64,000 bases of DNA from Pseudomonadota bacterium (GTDB lineage Bacteria; Pseudomonadota; Gammaproteobacteria; Xanthomonadales; Rhodanobacteraceae): assembly GCA_018240565.1 (NCBI GenBank), contig JAFEFO010000001.1, positions 1 through 64,000 on the forward strand. The letters run 5' to 3'. Shown here piece by piece: positions 1 to 10,459 of this stretch. Position 1 is the stretch's first letter. Each line of letters begins with the position of its first letter. A program made the translations under genes and the position numbers. The notes under the pieces are model-generated. The model had not been told where the DNA came from. It saw only the letters and a program-made list of their open reading frames with translations, and did no database searches.

Positions 1-180
1 GACCGCGAGCGGCAGGTCTTGCGCCTGGCGGGCGAGGGCAAATCCGCCGGCGACATCGCCGAGCAATTGCACTTGTCGCAAGGCACCGTGCGCAATTATT
101 TGTCCGAAGCCATCGGCAAGCTTGGTGTGAGCAACCGCATCGAGGCGTATCGGCTGGCGCGACAGAAGGGGTGGTTGTAG
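1..180 (+). CDS. LuxR/NarL-type response regulator, C-terminal end (partial)
   Basis: The window opens inside this gene; 59 codons remain before a TAG stop. The translated tail begins DRERQVLRLAGEGKSAGDIA and continues through LSQGTVRNYLSEAIGKLGV, the four-helix LuxR (GerE) DNA-binding HTH. The ending RIEAYRLARQKGWL is typical of NarL/DesR-like two-component response regulators, so the missing N-terminus is probably a receiver domain. That part is inference because it lies outside the window. A perfect hairpin lies about 50 bp downstream of the stop. Confidence 0.85.
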   Translation, partial: DRERQVLRLAGEGKSAGDIAEQLHLSQGTVRNYLSEAIGKLGVSNRIEAYRLARQKGWL

Positions 181-227
181 TTCGCGATTGATTTTCCTTC
201 CCCGTTTACGGGCACCCTTTATCTCTT

Positions 228-251
228 CCTTCCCCCGTGAACGGGGGAAGG
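228..251. terminator. C-rich hairpin between the regulator tail and queA
   Basis: CCTTCCCCCGT and ACGGGGGAAGG are perfect inverted arms (11 bp) separated by 2 nt, so the real loop would be about 4-6 nt. No clear U tract follows. Related CCCCCG/CGGGGG hairpins lie at 6444-6467 and 24407-24444, both at gene ends. This supports a role as terminator or dispersed palindromic element. Confidence 0.55.
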
Positions 252-306
252 GAAAGCATTCGCCGCGTTTCGGCGATAATCACGAGCCACCTTCAGATTT
301 CCGCTC

Positions 307-1329
307 TTGAAAAAATCCGACTTCCACTACGACCTGCCAGCGGAATTGATCGCGCAGGCGCCACTGGCGCAGCGCTCGGCGAGCCGCCTGCTTGTCGTTG
401 ATGCGCAGGGCAAACAATTCGCGGATCGGCATTTCACCGATCTGGTCGAATACCTGAATCCCGGCGACCTGCTCGTGTTCAACGACACGCGCGTGCTGCC
501 GGCGCGGCTGTTCGGGAAAAAGGAAACCGGCGGCGCGGTCGAAATCCTGATCGAGCGCGTCACCGGCGCACACGAGGCAGTGGCGCAACTTGGCGTGAGC
601 AAGAAGCCGAAGCCGGGCAGCCGTATCCTGCTGGATGATGGCAGCGCGTTGCTCGTGCTCGGGCGAGAAGGGGAATTTCATACGTTGCGCTACGACGGCC
701 CCGAACCGCTGGAAAAACTCCTGCTGCGCCTGGGCCACATGCCGCTGCCGCCATACATCGCGCGCGCCGACGATGTGGCCGATGCCGAACGCTATCAGAC
801 CATCTACGCCAAATCGCCCGGTGCGGTCGCAGCGCCGACTGCCGGATTGCACTTCGACACGCCGCTGCTCGACGCGCTGCGCGACAAAGGCGTGGAATTC
901 GGCTATGTCACCCTGCACGTTGGCGCCGGCACCTTTGCGCCCATGCGCAGCGACAACGTCGAAGACCACCACATGCATCGCGAATGGCTCAATGTCGGTG
1001 CGGAACTGGTGGAAAAGATCCGCCGCACGCGCGCCGCGGGCGGGCGCGTCGTCGCGGTCGGCACCACCGTGGTGCGTGCGCTGGAATCCTCATTGCGCGG
1101 TGGCGATGTTGCGCCATTCGCCGGCGAGACGCAGATCTTCATCTTCCCCGGGTACAAGATCGCCAGCGTTGATGCACTGGTCACGAATTTCCACCTGCCG
1201 GAATCGACCTTGCTGATGTTGGTGTCGGCTTTTGCCGGGCGCGACTTCATGCTCGACGCGTATCGGCATGCGGTTGCACAGCGCTATCGATTCTTCTCGT
1301 ATGGCGATGCGATGCTGATATTGCCTTGA
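307..1329 (+). CDS. queA: S-adenosylmethionine:tRNA ribosyltransferase-isomerase QueA
   Basis: QueA transfers and isomerises the ribosyl moiety of SAM onto preQ1 in tRNA, giving epoxyqueuosine at the wobble base of GUN-anticodon tRNAs. The 340-aa product has the usual QueA length. It starts [20 protein letters not shown], matching the family N-terminus, and contains [29 protein letters not shown] and [17 protein letters not shown], all signature blocks. The start is a TTG with no convincing Shine-Dalgarno site, chosen because the protein aligns from there. It is the first gene of the conserved queA-tgt-yajC-secD-secF order. Here it is separated from tgt by a toxin-antitoxin pair. Confidence 0.97.
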   Translation: MKKSDFHYDLPAELIAQAPLAQRSASRLLVVDAQGKQFADRHFTDLVEYLNPGDLLVFNDTRVLPARLFGKKETGGAVEILIERVTGAHEAVAQLGVSKKPKPGSRILLDDGSALLVLGREGEFHTLRYDGPEPLEKLLLRLGHMPLPPYIARADDVADAERYQTIYAKSPGAVAAPTAGLHFDTPLLDALRDKGVEFGYVTLHVGAGTFAPMRSDNVEDHHMHREWLNVGAELVEKIRRTRAAGGRVVAVGTTVVRALESSLRGGDVAPFAGETQIFIFPGYKIASVDALVTNFHLPESTLLMLVSAFAGRDFMLDAYRHAVAQRYRFFSYGDAMLILP

Positions 1330-2982
<1,653 letters not shown>

Positions 2983-2984
2983 GA

Positions 2985-3092
2985 CGTCATCCCGGCAGGG
3001 ATTGCCGGGATCCAGACTGCAAGGATGCCCAGAAGGCTTGTGAATTCGCCTTCCGTGGCGACTGGATTCCGGCACTCCATGCCGGAATGACG
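2985..3092. repeat. Intergenic inverted repeat element, copy 1 (CGTCAT...ATGACG family)
   Basis: A 108-bp MITE-like unit bounded by CGTCAT and ATGACG. Each end folds on itself: CCCGGCAGGGATTGCCGGG on the left and TTCCGGCACTCCATGCCGGAA on the right, around a non-repeated core. The same architecture recurs at 53449-53535 and 54079-54165. It is non-coding and sits between tgt and yajC. Elements of this look are common between genes in xanthomonads and related bacteria. Confidence 0.8.
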
Positions 3093-3128
3093 AGCTTGTA
3101 GCATGGTGCACGCACTGCATCCCCGTGG

Positions 3129-3134
3129 CATAAT
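3129..3134 (+). promoter_or_regulatory. Possible -10 box for yajC-secD-secF
   Basis: CATAAT lies 53 nt upstream of the yajC ATG in the region downstream of repeat copy 1. No good -35 hexamer is found at 16-18 bp, so this is a tentative call. Confidence 0.35.
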
Positions 3135-3187
3135 TCAAAGTCTTTGGCAGGCCCGCGATCCGCGCGGGCCCACAACGCGAGAATTCC

Positions 3188-3526
3188 ATGGATTTCCTGA
3201 TTTCCAACGCCTACGCGCAGGCGCCGGCGGCCGCTTCGCCGGAAAGCATCGGCCTGCTTGGCTCGCCGATCGTGTTCATCGTCATCATGGTCGTGATGAT
3301 GTTCTTCATGTTCCGCTCGCAGTCCAAGCGGCAGAAGGAACTCAAGACCATGATCGCGGCGCTGGCCAAAGGCGACGAAGTCGTGAGCAACGGCGGCATG
3401 GCCGGGCGCATCGACGATATCGGCGAGAGCTTCGTGACGCTTGAAATCGCGCCGGACGTCAGGATCAAGTTGCAGAAAACGGCAATCTCGATGGTATTGC
3501 CGAAGGGTAGTTTGAAAAGCCTATGA
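3188..3526 (+). CDS. yajC: Preprotein translocase subunit YajC
   Basis: A 112-aa small membrane protein of the Sec holotranslocon that associates with SecDF. The N-terminus has one transmembrane helix (about residues 24-42, SPIVFIVIMVVMMFFMFRSQ). The cytoplasmic tail contains the family block KGDEVVSNGGMAGRI and ISMVLPKGSLKSL. The length agrees with E. coli YajC (110 aa). It overlaps secD by 4 bp (ATGA), consistent with an operon. Confidence 0.97.
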   Translation: MDFLISNAYAQAPAAASPESIGLLGSPIVFIVIMVVMMFFMFRSQSKRQKELKTMIAALAKGDEVVSNGGMAGRIDDIGESFVTLEIAPDVRIKLQKTAISMVLPKGSLKSL

Positions 3527-5460
3527 ACGACTTTCCCCGCTGGAAATACATCCTCGTTGCCGTGGTGGTACTGCTCGGCATCGTCTACGCGCTGCCGATC
3601 CTGTATCCGCAACAGCCGGCCGTGCAGATCTCGGCCAATCGCGGCGCCACGGTCGATCAGGCGCTCAAGGAAAAGGTGCTCGGCATCCTGCAGACCAAAA
3701 AGATTGCGTTCAAGGATGTGGAATTGAACGGCGACCGACTGCTCGCGCGCTTCCCCAACACCGAGGTGCAGCTGGCCGGCTCCGACGCGCTCAAGACCGA
3801 ACTCGGCGACAAATACATCGTCGCGCTGAACCTGGCATCCACGGTTCCCGGCTGGCTGCGTGCGATCGGCGCCAATCGCATGCCGCTGGGCCTCGACCTG
3901 CAGGGCGGCGTGCACTTTTTGATGGAAGTCGACCAGAAGGCGGCGCTCGCCAAGATGCAGCAACGCTATGTTGACGACATCCGCACGGCGTTGCGCAATG
4001 CCAAGATCCGCTATGAGTCGGTCAATCCGGGCGCGCAGGGCATCGTCGTGGTGTTGCATTCGGACGAGGACCGCAAGGCGGCCGGCAATGCCATCGCCAA
4101 GGACGTGAACCAGCCGGAGAAGCTCGGCGCCCAGCCGCCGCTGGAAATCACCGACGGCACGACCACGGCGACGAGCTTCGCGCTCAATGCGCGCATCCGC
4201 GAGACGACCTTGCAGGAGCAGGAGCGCGCGATCGTCGCCAGCAACCTGACCACGCTGCGCAACCGCGTCAACCAGCTCGGCGTATCCGAGCCGCTGATCC
4301 AGCAGCAGGGCGCCAACCGCATCGTGGTGGAATTGCCCGGCGTGCAGGACACCGCCGAAGCCAAGAAGATCCTCGGCGCGCAGGCCACGCTCGAATATCA
4401 CGCGGTGGACGAAAGCACGAATCCGCTCGATGCGGCGAGAACCGGCATCGTGCCGCCGGATTCACGCCTGTACTACACGCAGCGCCTTGGCCCCGACGGC
4501 AAGCCGATGCCGATCGTGCTCAAGAAGAAGATCATCGTCGGCGGCGACGAACTGGTCGACGCGGCGGCGATCCCGGATCCGCAATCCGGCCTGCCGGCGG
4601 TGTCGGTCACGCTCAACGCACTCGGCGGCAAGCGCATGCTCGACTACACGCGCGAGAATGTCGGCAAGCGCATGGCCGTGGTCTACATCGAGCGCATTCC
4701 GGAAACGAAGATCGTCGACGGCAAGGAAGTGCGAAGCGCCAAGGTCAACGAGGAAGTCATCAACGACGCCACGATCCAGGGCGTGTTCTCGAACAAGTTC
4801 CAGACCACCGGTCTGGACAGCCTGAAGACCGCCAGCGAATTGTCGTTGTTGCTGCGCGCGGGCTCGCTGGCCGCGCCGGCCGACATCGTCGAACAGAACG
4901 TGATCGGCCCGAGCCTGGGCCAGGACAACATCCGCAAGGGCGGCATGGCGGTGATGCTCGGCCTGCTCGCCGTGCTCATCGCCGCGGCGCTGTATTACCA
5001 CCTGTTCGGATTGATCGCCGACATCGCCCTGGTCCTGAACCTGGTGCTGCTGATCGCGGTGTTGAGCGTATTCCAGGCGACCCTGACCATGCCCGGCATC
5101 GCCGGCATCGTGTTGACGCTGGGCATGGCCATCGACGCGAACGTGCTGATCTGCGAGCGCATCCGCGAGGAATTGCGCAACGGCTCCACGCCGCTGGCCT
5201 CGATCCGCGCCGGCTACGACAAGGCCTGGGCGACGATTCTCGACGCCAACGTGACCCACTTGCTCGCCGCGTTCGGCCTGTTCGCGTTCGGTTCCGGTCC
5301 CATCAAGGGCTTCGCCGTGACGCTGGCCATCGGCATCCTGACCTCGATGTTCACCTCGGTCACGGTCACGCATGCCATCACCAATCTCATCCACAGCGGT
5401 CGCAAGCTCAAGGGCTTGTGGGTCGGCGGTGGCCACCACGTGAGCCCCGCGGGAGCGTAA
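3523..5460 (+). CDS. secD: Protein translocase subunit SecD
   Basis: SecD forms the proton-motive-force-driven partner of SecYEG that pulls exported proteins across the inner membrane. The 645-aa protein has one N-terminal TM helix (about residues 8-27) and the MPLGLDLQGGVHFLMEVD motif near residues 120-137. A large periplasmic P1 region follows, then five C-terminal TM helices from about residue 480. The RND-family signature GMAIDANVLICERIREE is intact. It is translationally coupled to yajC and lies 3 bp from secF. Confidence 0.97.
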   Translation: MNDFPRWKYILVAVVVLLGIVYALPILYPQQPAVQISANRGATVDQALKEKVLGILQTKKIAFKDVELNGDRLLARFPNTEVQLAGSDALKTELGDKYIVALNLASTVPGWLRAIGANRMPLGLDLQGGVHFLMEVDQKAALAKMQQRYVDDIRTALRNAKIRYESVNPGAQGIVVVLHSDEDRKAAGNAIAKDVNQPEKLGAQPPLEITDGTTTATSFALNARIRETTLQEQERAIVASNLTTLRNRVNQLGVSEPLIQQQGANRIVVELPGVQDTAEAKKILGAQATLEYHAVDESTNPLDAARTGIVPPDSRLYYTQRLGPDGKPMPIVLKKKIIVGGDELVDAAAIPDPQSGLPAVSVTLNALGGKRMLDYTRENVGKRMAVVYIERIPETKIVDGKEVRSAKVNEEVINDATIQGVFSNKFQTTGLDSLKTASELSLLLRAGSLAAPADIVEQNVIGPSLGQDNIRKGGMAVMLGLLAVLIAAALYYHLFGLIADIALVLNLVLLIAVLSVFQATLTMPGIAGIVLTLGMAIDANVLICERIREELRNGSTPLASIRAGYDKAWATILDANVTHLLAAFGLFAFGSGPIKGFAVTLAIGILTSMFTSVTVTHAITNLIHSGRKLKGLWVGGGHHVSPAGA

Positions 5461-5463
5461 GCC

Positions 5464-6432
5464 ATGGAAATCTTCAAACACGACGCCGCCTTCGACTTCC
5501 TGCGCTGGCGCAAGGTCAGCCTCATCGTCTCGGCGATCCTGGTCATCGGCTCGATCTTCGCCATCGCCACGCGCGGGCTCAACTACGGCCTGGACTTCAC
5601 CGGCGGCATCCTGATCAGCGTCAAGTACGAGCAGCCCGTCGACATTTCCGACGTGCGCGCGGCGCTGGATACGGCCGGATTCGACCACGCCATCGTGCAG
5701 AGCGTGGGCGGTGCGCGCGAGGTCTCGATCCGCCTGCAGCCCAGCCGCGACAAGGCCGCCGATGCCTCTGCCGGCACGGTCAAGCAGAGTGACAAGGTCG
5801 CCGCCGACGTGATGGCGGCGCTCAAGACCAAGCGTGCCGACGCGACCATGTCGCGCGATCCGGACTACGTCGGCCCGGAAGTCGGCGATGAACTCAAGAG
5901 CGACGGCGTCACCGCGGTGATCTTCGTCATCATCGGCATCATGATTTACATCGGCGTGCGCTTCGAGTGGCGCTTCGCCATCGCCGCGATCGCGTCGGAA
6001 TTCCATGACACGCTGCTCACGATCGGCTTTTACGCGCTGACCCAGCACGAATTCGACATCACCGTGCTGGCCTCGGTGCTGGCGGTGGTCGGTTACTCGA
6101 TCAACGACAAGGTCGTGGTGTTCGACCGCGTGCGCGAAATCTTCCGCGCCACGCGCAAGGGCGAGCCGGTCGACATCCTCAACAAGGCCATCAACTCGAC
6201 CTTGTCGCGTACCATCATCACCTCGGTGTTCACCGGCATCACCATGATCGCGCTGTATTTCTTCGGCGGTCCGGCGGTGCATGGATTTGCGCTGACGATG
6301 ATCATCGGTATCGTGATCGGCACGTTGTCGTCGATCTTCTTCGCCAACCCGATCCTGCTGTGGCTGGGCGTGTCGAAGAAGGACCTGATGCCGGTGACGC
6401 GCGACAATCCGGAGCTTGCGCGCCGGCCGTAG
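5464..6432 (+). CDS. secF: Protein translocase subunit SecF
   Basis: A 322-aa partner of SecD. After an N-terminal TM segment (about residues 17-38) comes GLDFTGGILISV, the hallmark SecF motif. The C-terminal membrane half contains VVGYSINDKVVVFDRVREIFR and the TLSRTIITSVFTG block. It is the last gene of the sec operon. A perfect hairpin follows at 6444-6467. Confidence 0.97.
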   Translation: MEIFKHDAAFDFLRWRKVSLIVSAILVIGSIFAIATRGLNYGLDFTGGILISVKYEQPVDISDVRAALDTAGFDHAIVQSVGGAREVSIRLQPSRDKAADASAGTVKQSDKVAADVMAALKTKRADATMSRDPDYVGPEVGDELKSDGVTAVIFVIIGIMIYIGVRFEWRFAIAAIASEFHDTLLTIGFYALTQHEFDITVLASVLAVVGYSINDKVVVFDRVREIFRATRKGEPVDILNKAINSTLSRTIITSVFTGITMIALYFFGGPAVHGFALTMIIGIVIGTLSSIFFANPILLWLGVSKKDLMPVTRDNPELARRP

Positions 6433-6443
6433 TCCAAGCCCTT

Positions 6444-6467
6444 CCTTCCCCCGCAATCGGGGGAAGG
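6444..6467. terminator. Bidirectional hairpin between convergent secF and suhB
   Basis: CCTTCCCCCG (6444-6453), loop CAAT, CGGGGGAAGG (6458-6467): a perfect 10-bp stem 11 bp past the secF stop and 3 bp beyond the suhB stop. The position suits termination of both convergent genes. Confidence 0.7.
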
Positions 6468-6470
6468 GAA

Positions 6471-7271
6471 TCAGCCCAACAACTCCGGCGTCGCGTTCGC
6501 GGTGATGACCTTCACCATCGCGGCGGTGACCAGGTGATTGCCGGCGACGAGGTTGCCATTGGCGGGCATGCCGTCGCGACCGGAAAAATCGCAAACCTTG
6601 CCGCCGGCCTCGCGCACCAGCAGGCAGCCGGCGGCCATGTCCCAGGGTTGCAATCCCGGTTCGAAATAGCCGTCCAGACGTCCGGCGGCGACATAGGCCA
6701 GGTCCAGTGCCGCCGAGCCGGTGCGACGCAGGTCGTCGGCCTCGCGCAGCAGGGCACGGGTGATGGCGAACTCGGCGTCCAGGTGCTGGTGCTGGCGCGG
6801 CGGGAAACCCGTGCACAGGATCGTCCCGGCAAGCGTTTCGCGCTTGCCTACGCGCATGCGGCGGTCGTTGACGAAGGCGCCGTCGCCCTTGCTGGCGGTG
6901 AACAGTTCGTCGCGCAGCGGATCGTAGATGACGCCGTGCACCAGGTCGCCGTGATCCATGAAGCCGATCGACACCGCAAAATGCGGGAACCCGCGCAGGT
7001 AGTTGTGCGTGCCATCGAGCGGATCGACCACCCAGACCTTGTCGGATTTGCCGGTCTTGCCGGTTTCCTCGCCGAGGATGGCATGGTCGGGATAGGCGCG
7101 GCGCAGTTCCTTGACGATCTCGGCCTCGGCCAGCTTGTCGACCTCGCTGACGTAGTCGTGGCGGGATTTTTCCTCGACCACGAGCCCTTCGATGCGATTG
7201 ATGTAGCGCAGGATGACATTGCCGGCGGCGCGAGCGGCGCGCACCGCGACGTTGACGGCGGGTCTGGGCAT
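6471..7271 (-). CDS. suhB: Inositol-1-monophosphatase family protein SuhB
   Basis: A 266-aa member of the Mg-dependent inositol monophosphatase family. In gammaproteobacteria SuhB also acts in rRNA transcription antitermination complexes. Metal-site motifs are complete: GEETG (67-71), DPLDGTHNY (83-91) and PWDMAAGCLLVREAGG near the C-terminus. The length matches E. coli SuhB (267 aa). It is transcribed away from a repeat-filled region upstream (7272-7602) and converges on secF. Confidence 0.93.
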   Translation of the reverse strand: MPRPAVNVAVRAARAAGNVILRYINRIEGLVVEEKSRHDYVSEVDKLAEAEIVKELRRAYPDHAILGEETGKTGKSDKVWVVDPLDGTHNYLRGFPHFAVSIGFMDHGDLVHGVIYDPLRDELFTASKGDGAFVNDRRMRVGKRETLAGTILCTGFPPRQHQHLDAEFAITRALLREADDLRRTGSAALDLAYVAAGRLDGYFEPGLQPWDMAAGCLLVREAGGKVCDFSGRDGMPANGNLVAGNHLVTAAMVKVITANATPELLG

Positions 7272-7348
7272 GACGGGGTCCGGGATTTATCAAGTTGGAT
7301 TTTAGCAGATGCAAGGCTTCCGCTTGGCAGAAGCAAGGCTTCCGATCG

Positions 7349-7450
7349 GGCCGGGCAACTCGCGGAGCCAGTGCTTCCGACCGTCCTGCGGACGGCCGGG
7401 CAACTCGCGGAGCCAGTGCTTCCGACCGTCCTGCGGACGGCCGGGTAACT
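7349..7450. repeat. 45-bp direct tandem repeat, two full copies plus a partial third
   Basis: Unit 1 spans 7349-7393 and unit 2 7394-7438, identical over 45 bp; a third copy starts at 7439 and diverges after about 9 bp. Each unit carries the small inverted repeat CCGTCC-TGC-GGACGG. The copies are contiguous with no spacers, so this is not a CRISPR. A degenerate GCTTCCG-containing copy may precede it from about 7313. The non-coding stretch 7272-7602 holds this array and the next hairpin, and I see no gene in it. Confidence 0.85.
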
Positions 7451-7473
7451 TTCTTTTCTCGTGAAAAGAAAGT
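7448..7473. repeat. ACTTTCTTTTC hairpin element
   Basis: ACTTTCTTTTC (7448-7458), loop TCGT, GAAAAGAAAGT (7463-7473): a perfect 11-bp stem followed by CACCAAAGAAA. A palindrome of this kind recurs in intergenic regions of xanthomonad genomes. It could end read-through transcripts or be part of a composite intergenic repeat with the adjacent 45-bp units. Confidence 0.65.
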
Positions 7474-7590
7474 CACCAAAGAAACACGTTCAGAGCAGAG
7501 CATCCCACGGGAGGAGCTGCACAAAGGGTCGCGAACGGATGCAGGTTCCACTTTCAGTTCGTCAATTCCGTGTTGCGGCGGGACACCTGC

Positions 7591-7596
7591 CATAAT
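7591..7596 (+). promoter_or_regulatory. Candidate -10 box giving a leaderless trmJ mRNA
   Basis: CATAAT ends 6 nt before the trmJ ATG, so a transcript initiated from it would begin at or next to the start codon. No Shine-Dalgarno site lies in the intervening bases. The -35 region is weak (TTCCGT at 7566-7571 with a 19-bp spacer). Confidence 0.4.
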
Positions 7597-7602
7597 TCGA
7601 GA

Positions 7603-8367
7603 ATGAGCAAGCATCCAATCCCTTCCGTTGCGGGGCCGCAGATCCGCTTCGTGCTGGTGCGCACCTCGCACCCCGGCAATATCGGTTCGGCGGCGCGCGC
7701 GATCCGCACGATGGGTTTCGATCGACTCGCGTTGGTAGCGCCGCACAAGTTCCCGCATCCGGATGCGGTGGCGCTGGCATCCGGCGCCGTCGGCGTGCTG
7801 GAAGACGCCGCTGTCTCGCCGAGCCTGGTCGAGGCGGTTTCGGATTGCACACTGGTGCTGGGCTGCACGGCACGGGCGCGCGCCGTGCAGCTGGAAGAAC
7901 TCTCGCCGCGCGAGGCGGCGCGACGTGCACTGGCCGCGAGCGCGAGCGGCGCGGTCGCCCTCGTGTTTGGCAACGAGCGCACCGGGCTGGAAAACGACGA
8001 GCTGATGAGTTGCCATGCTGCCGTGCGCATTCCCAGCGTCGAGGATTTTCCCTCGCTCAACCTCGCCCAGGCCGTGCAGGTGCTGGCCTATGAATTGCGC
8101 CTGGCGACGATGGAATCCGTACCGCCGACACGCAACGATCCGGACGAACCGCAGGCCACGTCCGCACAGCTCGAGCACATGTTCACGCATCTGGCGCAGA
8201 TGCTCGACGACATCGATTTCCACAAGGGCCGTTCGCCGGTGACGATCATGAAGCGCCTGCGCCGGCTGTTCCTGCACGCGAACCTGGACCAGCGCGAAGT
8301 GCGCATCCTGCGCGGGATCTTCGACGATGCGCAGCGCATGGCCCGACTCGCCAAGGCCCGCGACTGA
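7603..8367 (+). CDS. trmJ: tRNA (cytidine/uridine-2'-O-)-methyltransferase TrmJ
   Basis: TrmJ methylates the ribose of nucleotide 32 in the tRNA anticodon loop using SAM. The 254-aa protein has the SPOUT trefoil-knot motifs in order: FVLVRTSHPGNIGSAARAI near the N-terminus, VFGNERTGLEN, and SLNLAQAVQVLAYEL. It also has the C-terminal helical extension of about 90 residues seen in TrmJ. I chose ATG 7603, which aligns with the family; an in-frame upstream codon at 7570 would add unconserved residues. It converges on the CNNM gene with only 3 bp between. Confidence 0.94.
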   Translation: MSKHPIPSVAGPQIRFVLVRTSHPGNIGSAARAIRTMGFDRLALVAPHKFPHPDAVALASGAVGVLEDAAVSPSLVEAVSDCTLVLGCTARARAVQLEELSPREAARRALAASASGAVALVFGNERTGLENDELMSCHAAVRIPSVEDFPSLNLAQAVQVLAYELRLATMESVPPTRNDPDEPQATSAQLEHMFTHLAQMLDDIDFHKGRSPVTIMKRLRRLFLHANLDQREVRILRGIFDDAQRMARLAKARD

Positions 8368-8370
8368 GCG

Positions 8371-9693
8371 TCAGCCGCTTTCGGCGACCTCAGGCTCCGG
8401 CGCCAGGCGTGCGGCGAGAATCTTGTCCACGCGGGCGCCGTCCAGATCGATCACTTCGAAGCGCCAACCGCGCCAGTCGATGTGTTCGCCGGTGTGCGGA
8501 ATGCGCCCGAATTGCGCCACGACCATGCCGGCGACGGTGTTGAAGTCGTGGTCGTCCTCGGCTGGCAGTTCGGCGAGTCCGAGCAGCTCGCGCAAATCGT
8601 CGGTGCTCACCGCGCCGTCGATCAGCCAGCTGCCATCCGCGCGTTGCGTGAAGCGCGCGTCCTGCGTCGCCGGCACGGGCGTCGCGCCTTGCCCGACCAC
8701 GGCGCCGAGCACATCGTTGAGCGTGACCAGGCCTTCGATGTCGCCGTATTCGTCGACGACGAGTGCCAGGCGTGTTTCCGCATCGCGGAACTCCTCGAGC
8801 AGGTCCAGGGCGCGTGCCGTCCCCGGCACGTACAACGGCTTGGCGAGTTTCGCGAACAGGTCGATCTTCGATTTGCCGAGCATTTCCGGCAGGCGCTTGA
8901 GGCTCAACACGCCGAGCACATCCTTGTCGGTGCCACGGTAGACCGGATAGCGCGAATACGGCGTGTCGCGCATGGTCGCGAGGTTTTCCTCGAGCGAGGC
9001 GGTGGCGTCGAGCCAGGCGATGCGCGGGCGCGGCGTCATCAGGCTGTCCACGGCGCGGTCGCCCAGGCGCAGCACGCGGTTGACCATGTTGCGCTCGTCG
9101 GAATCGATAACGCCTTGCTCGGCGCCCTCGGAAACGAGCAAGCGGATTTCTTCCTCGCTGACGCGGTCGCCGCTGGCGAGATCCAGGCGCAACAGGCGCA
9201 AGGTATGGCGCGTGAGCCAGATCAGGGCGAAGGCGAACGGCATCGCAATGGAGCTTGCAACCCGCATCGGGATGGCCAGGGCAACGGCGAAACGTTCCGG
9301 GCTGATCAGGGCAACACGCTTGGGCAGGATTTCGCCGAGCCATATGTTGATGAACGTGATCACGGTGACGCTGATCACCACGCCGATCGCGTGTGCATAC
9401 GGTGCCAGCCATTGGACATGCAGTGCTTGCAGCGCGCGCGCGAATTCCTCGCCGAGCGAGTCTCCCAGCGCGGCGCCGGTGCCGATCGCGATCAGGGTGA
9501 TGTACACCTGCACGGTTGACAGGAAGCGTTCCGGCGTCTGCGTCATCGCGAGCGCGACCTGCGCGCGCCGGCTGTCGCGGGCGAGCTGCTTCAGGCGCGC
9601 CTTGCGCGACGTCATCAGCGCCATTTCGCCCAGGGTGAAAAAGCCGTTGAGCAACGACAGTAGTACGACGAGGGCGATTTCGAAGGTCATCAT
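8371..9693 (-). CDS. CNNM/CorC-type hemolysin family membrane protein with CBS pair
   Basis: A 440-aa protein of the CNNM (DUF21) family, relatives of which export divalent cations such as Mg or polyamines. The N-terminal third holds several TM helices, beginning ALVVLLSLLNGFFTLGEMAL and including the YITLIAIGTGAALG segment. A tandem CBS pair follows (LMTPRPRIAWLDA to LVVDEYGDIEGLVTLNDVLG). The C-terminus is a CorC/HlyC domain (DGSWLIDGAVSTDDLRELLG). Architecture and length match YtfL/PaeA-type proteins. The substrate cannot be read from sequence. Two adjacent ATGs are possible starts (9693 or 9690). Confidence 0.9.
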   Translation of the reverse strand: MMTFEIALVVLLSLLNGFFTLGEMALMTSRKARLKQLARDSRRAQVALAMTQTPERFLSTVQVYITLIAIGTGAALGDSLGEEFARALQALHVQWLAPYAHAIGVVISVTVITFINIWLGEILPKRVALISPERFAVALAIPMRVASSIAMPFAFALIWLTRHTLRLLRLDLASGDRVSEEEIRLLVSEGAEQGVIDSDERNMVNRVLRLGDRAVDSLMTPRPRIAWLDATASLEENLATMRDTPYSRYPVYRGTDKDVLGVLSLKRLPEMLGKSKIDLFAKLAKPLYVPGTARALDLLEEFRDAETRLALVVDEYGDIEGLVTLNDVLGAVVGQGATPVPATQDARFTQRADGSWLIDGAVSTDDLRELLGLAELPAEDDHDFNTVAGMVVAQFGRIPHTGEHIDWRGWRFEVIDLDGARVDKILAARLAPEPEVAESG

Positions 9694-9819
9694 GCGCAGC
9701 GCGAAGTCATGCGCGGGAGTCTAGCAGACCCCTGCTGTGGCCACGGCGCGTCATAAAACGGTAAACTTCGCGCGCGCGGCCGGCTCAGGGGCACGCGTCA
9801 ACCACGACGAGGCCAGCGC

Positions 9820-10449
9820 ATGTTCTCCCTGCAAACGATTTTCGGCAAAGGCGACAAGTTCTACAGCCTGCTCGAGGCCAGCGCCGACGCGGCGCGGCAA
9901 AGCACGCGTGCGCTGATCGCGATGCTCAACCAGAAATCGCCGAATCCCTCGCTGGACGAATTCAAGCTGGCGCGCCGGCGCGAGAAGGAAGTCATGGGGC
10001 AGATCAGCCAGTCGCTGGTCAACACCTTCGTCACCGCGATCGAGCGCGAGGACATCGAGGCGTTGTCCGGCGCGCTGTACAAGATTCCCAAGACCGTGGA
10101 GAAGTTCGCCGAACGTTACGCGCTGTTCGCCGAGCAACTGGTGGATGTCGATTACGCCTCGCGCGCGGCGATGCTGGAGCGCGGCGCCGAGATCATCGTG
10201 CAGATGGTCGGGCAGCTGCGCCGCGGCATGAAGCTGGAGGAAATGAAGGCGCTCAACGACCGCATGCAGGCGATCGAGAGCGAGGCCGACCGCCTGATCC
10301 TGGAGTTGTACAAGGACCTGTTCACCGATACCAGCAACGCCTCGCGCCTGCTGCTGCGCAAGGACCTGTTCGAACTGCTGGAAAAGGCCATCGACCGCTG
10401 CCGCGATGCCGGCAACGTGATCTATGCGATCGTGCTGAAGAACTCGTAA
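9820..10449 (+). CDS. DUF47 (PhoU-like) phosphate transport accessory protein
   Basis: A 209-aa all-helical protein beginning MFSLQTIFGKGDKFYSLLEA, the diagnostic start of DUF47/TIGR00153 proteins. The C-terminal half (SEADRLILELYKDLF to LFELLEKAIDRCRDAGNVI) is PhoU-like. Such proteins are encoded just before Pit transporters and are thought to modulate them. Here the pit gene follows after 10 bp, so they form an operon. Confidence 0.93.
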   Translation: MFSLQTIFGKGDKFYSLLEASADAARQSTRALIAMLNQKSPNPSLDEFKLARRREKEVMGQISQSLVNTFVTAIEREDIEALSGALYKIPKTVEKFAERYALFAEQLVDVDYASRAAMLERGAEIIVQMVGQLRRGMKLEEMKALNDRMQAIESEADRLILELYKDLFTDTSNASRLLLRKDLFELLEKAIDRCRDAGNVIYAIVLKNS

Positions 10450-10459
10450 GGGCCCGCCC

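Noticed and set aside
7349..7450. CRISPR array
   Set aside because: The 45-bp repeats are directly contiguous with no spacers and no cas genes are nearby.
4462..8277. 1271-codon open frame on the minus strand
   Set aside because: It runs antisense through secD and secF, and its residues are the His/Arg/Ala/Gly-rich shadow typical of high-G+C DNA; only the suhB frame in this region is real.
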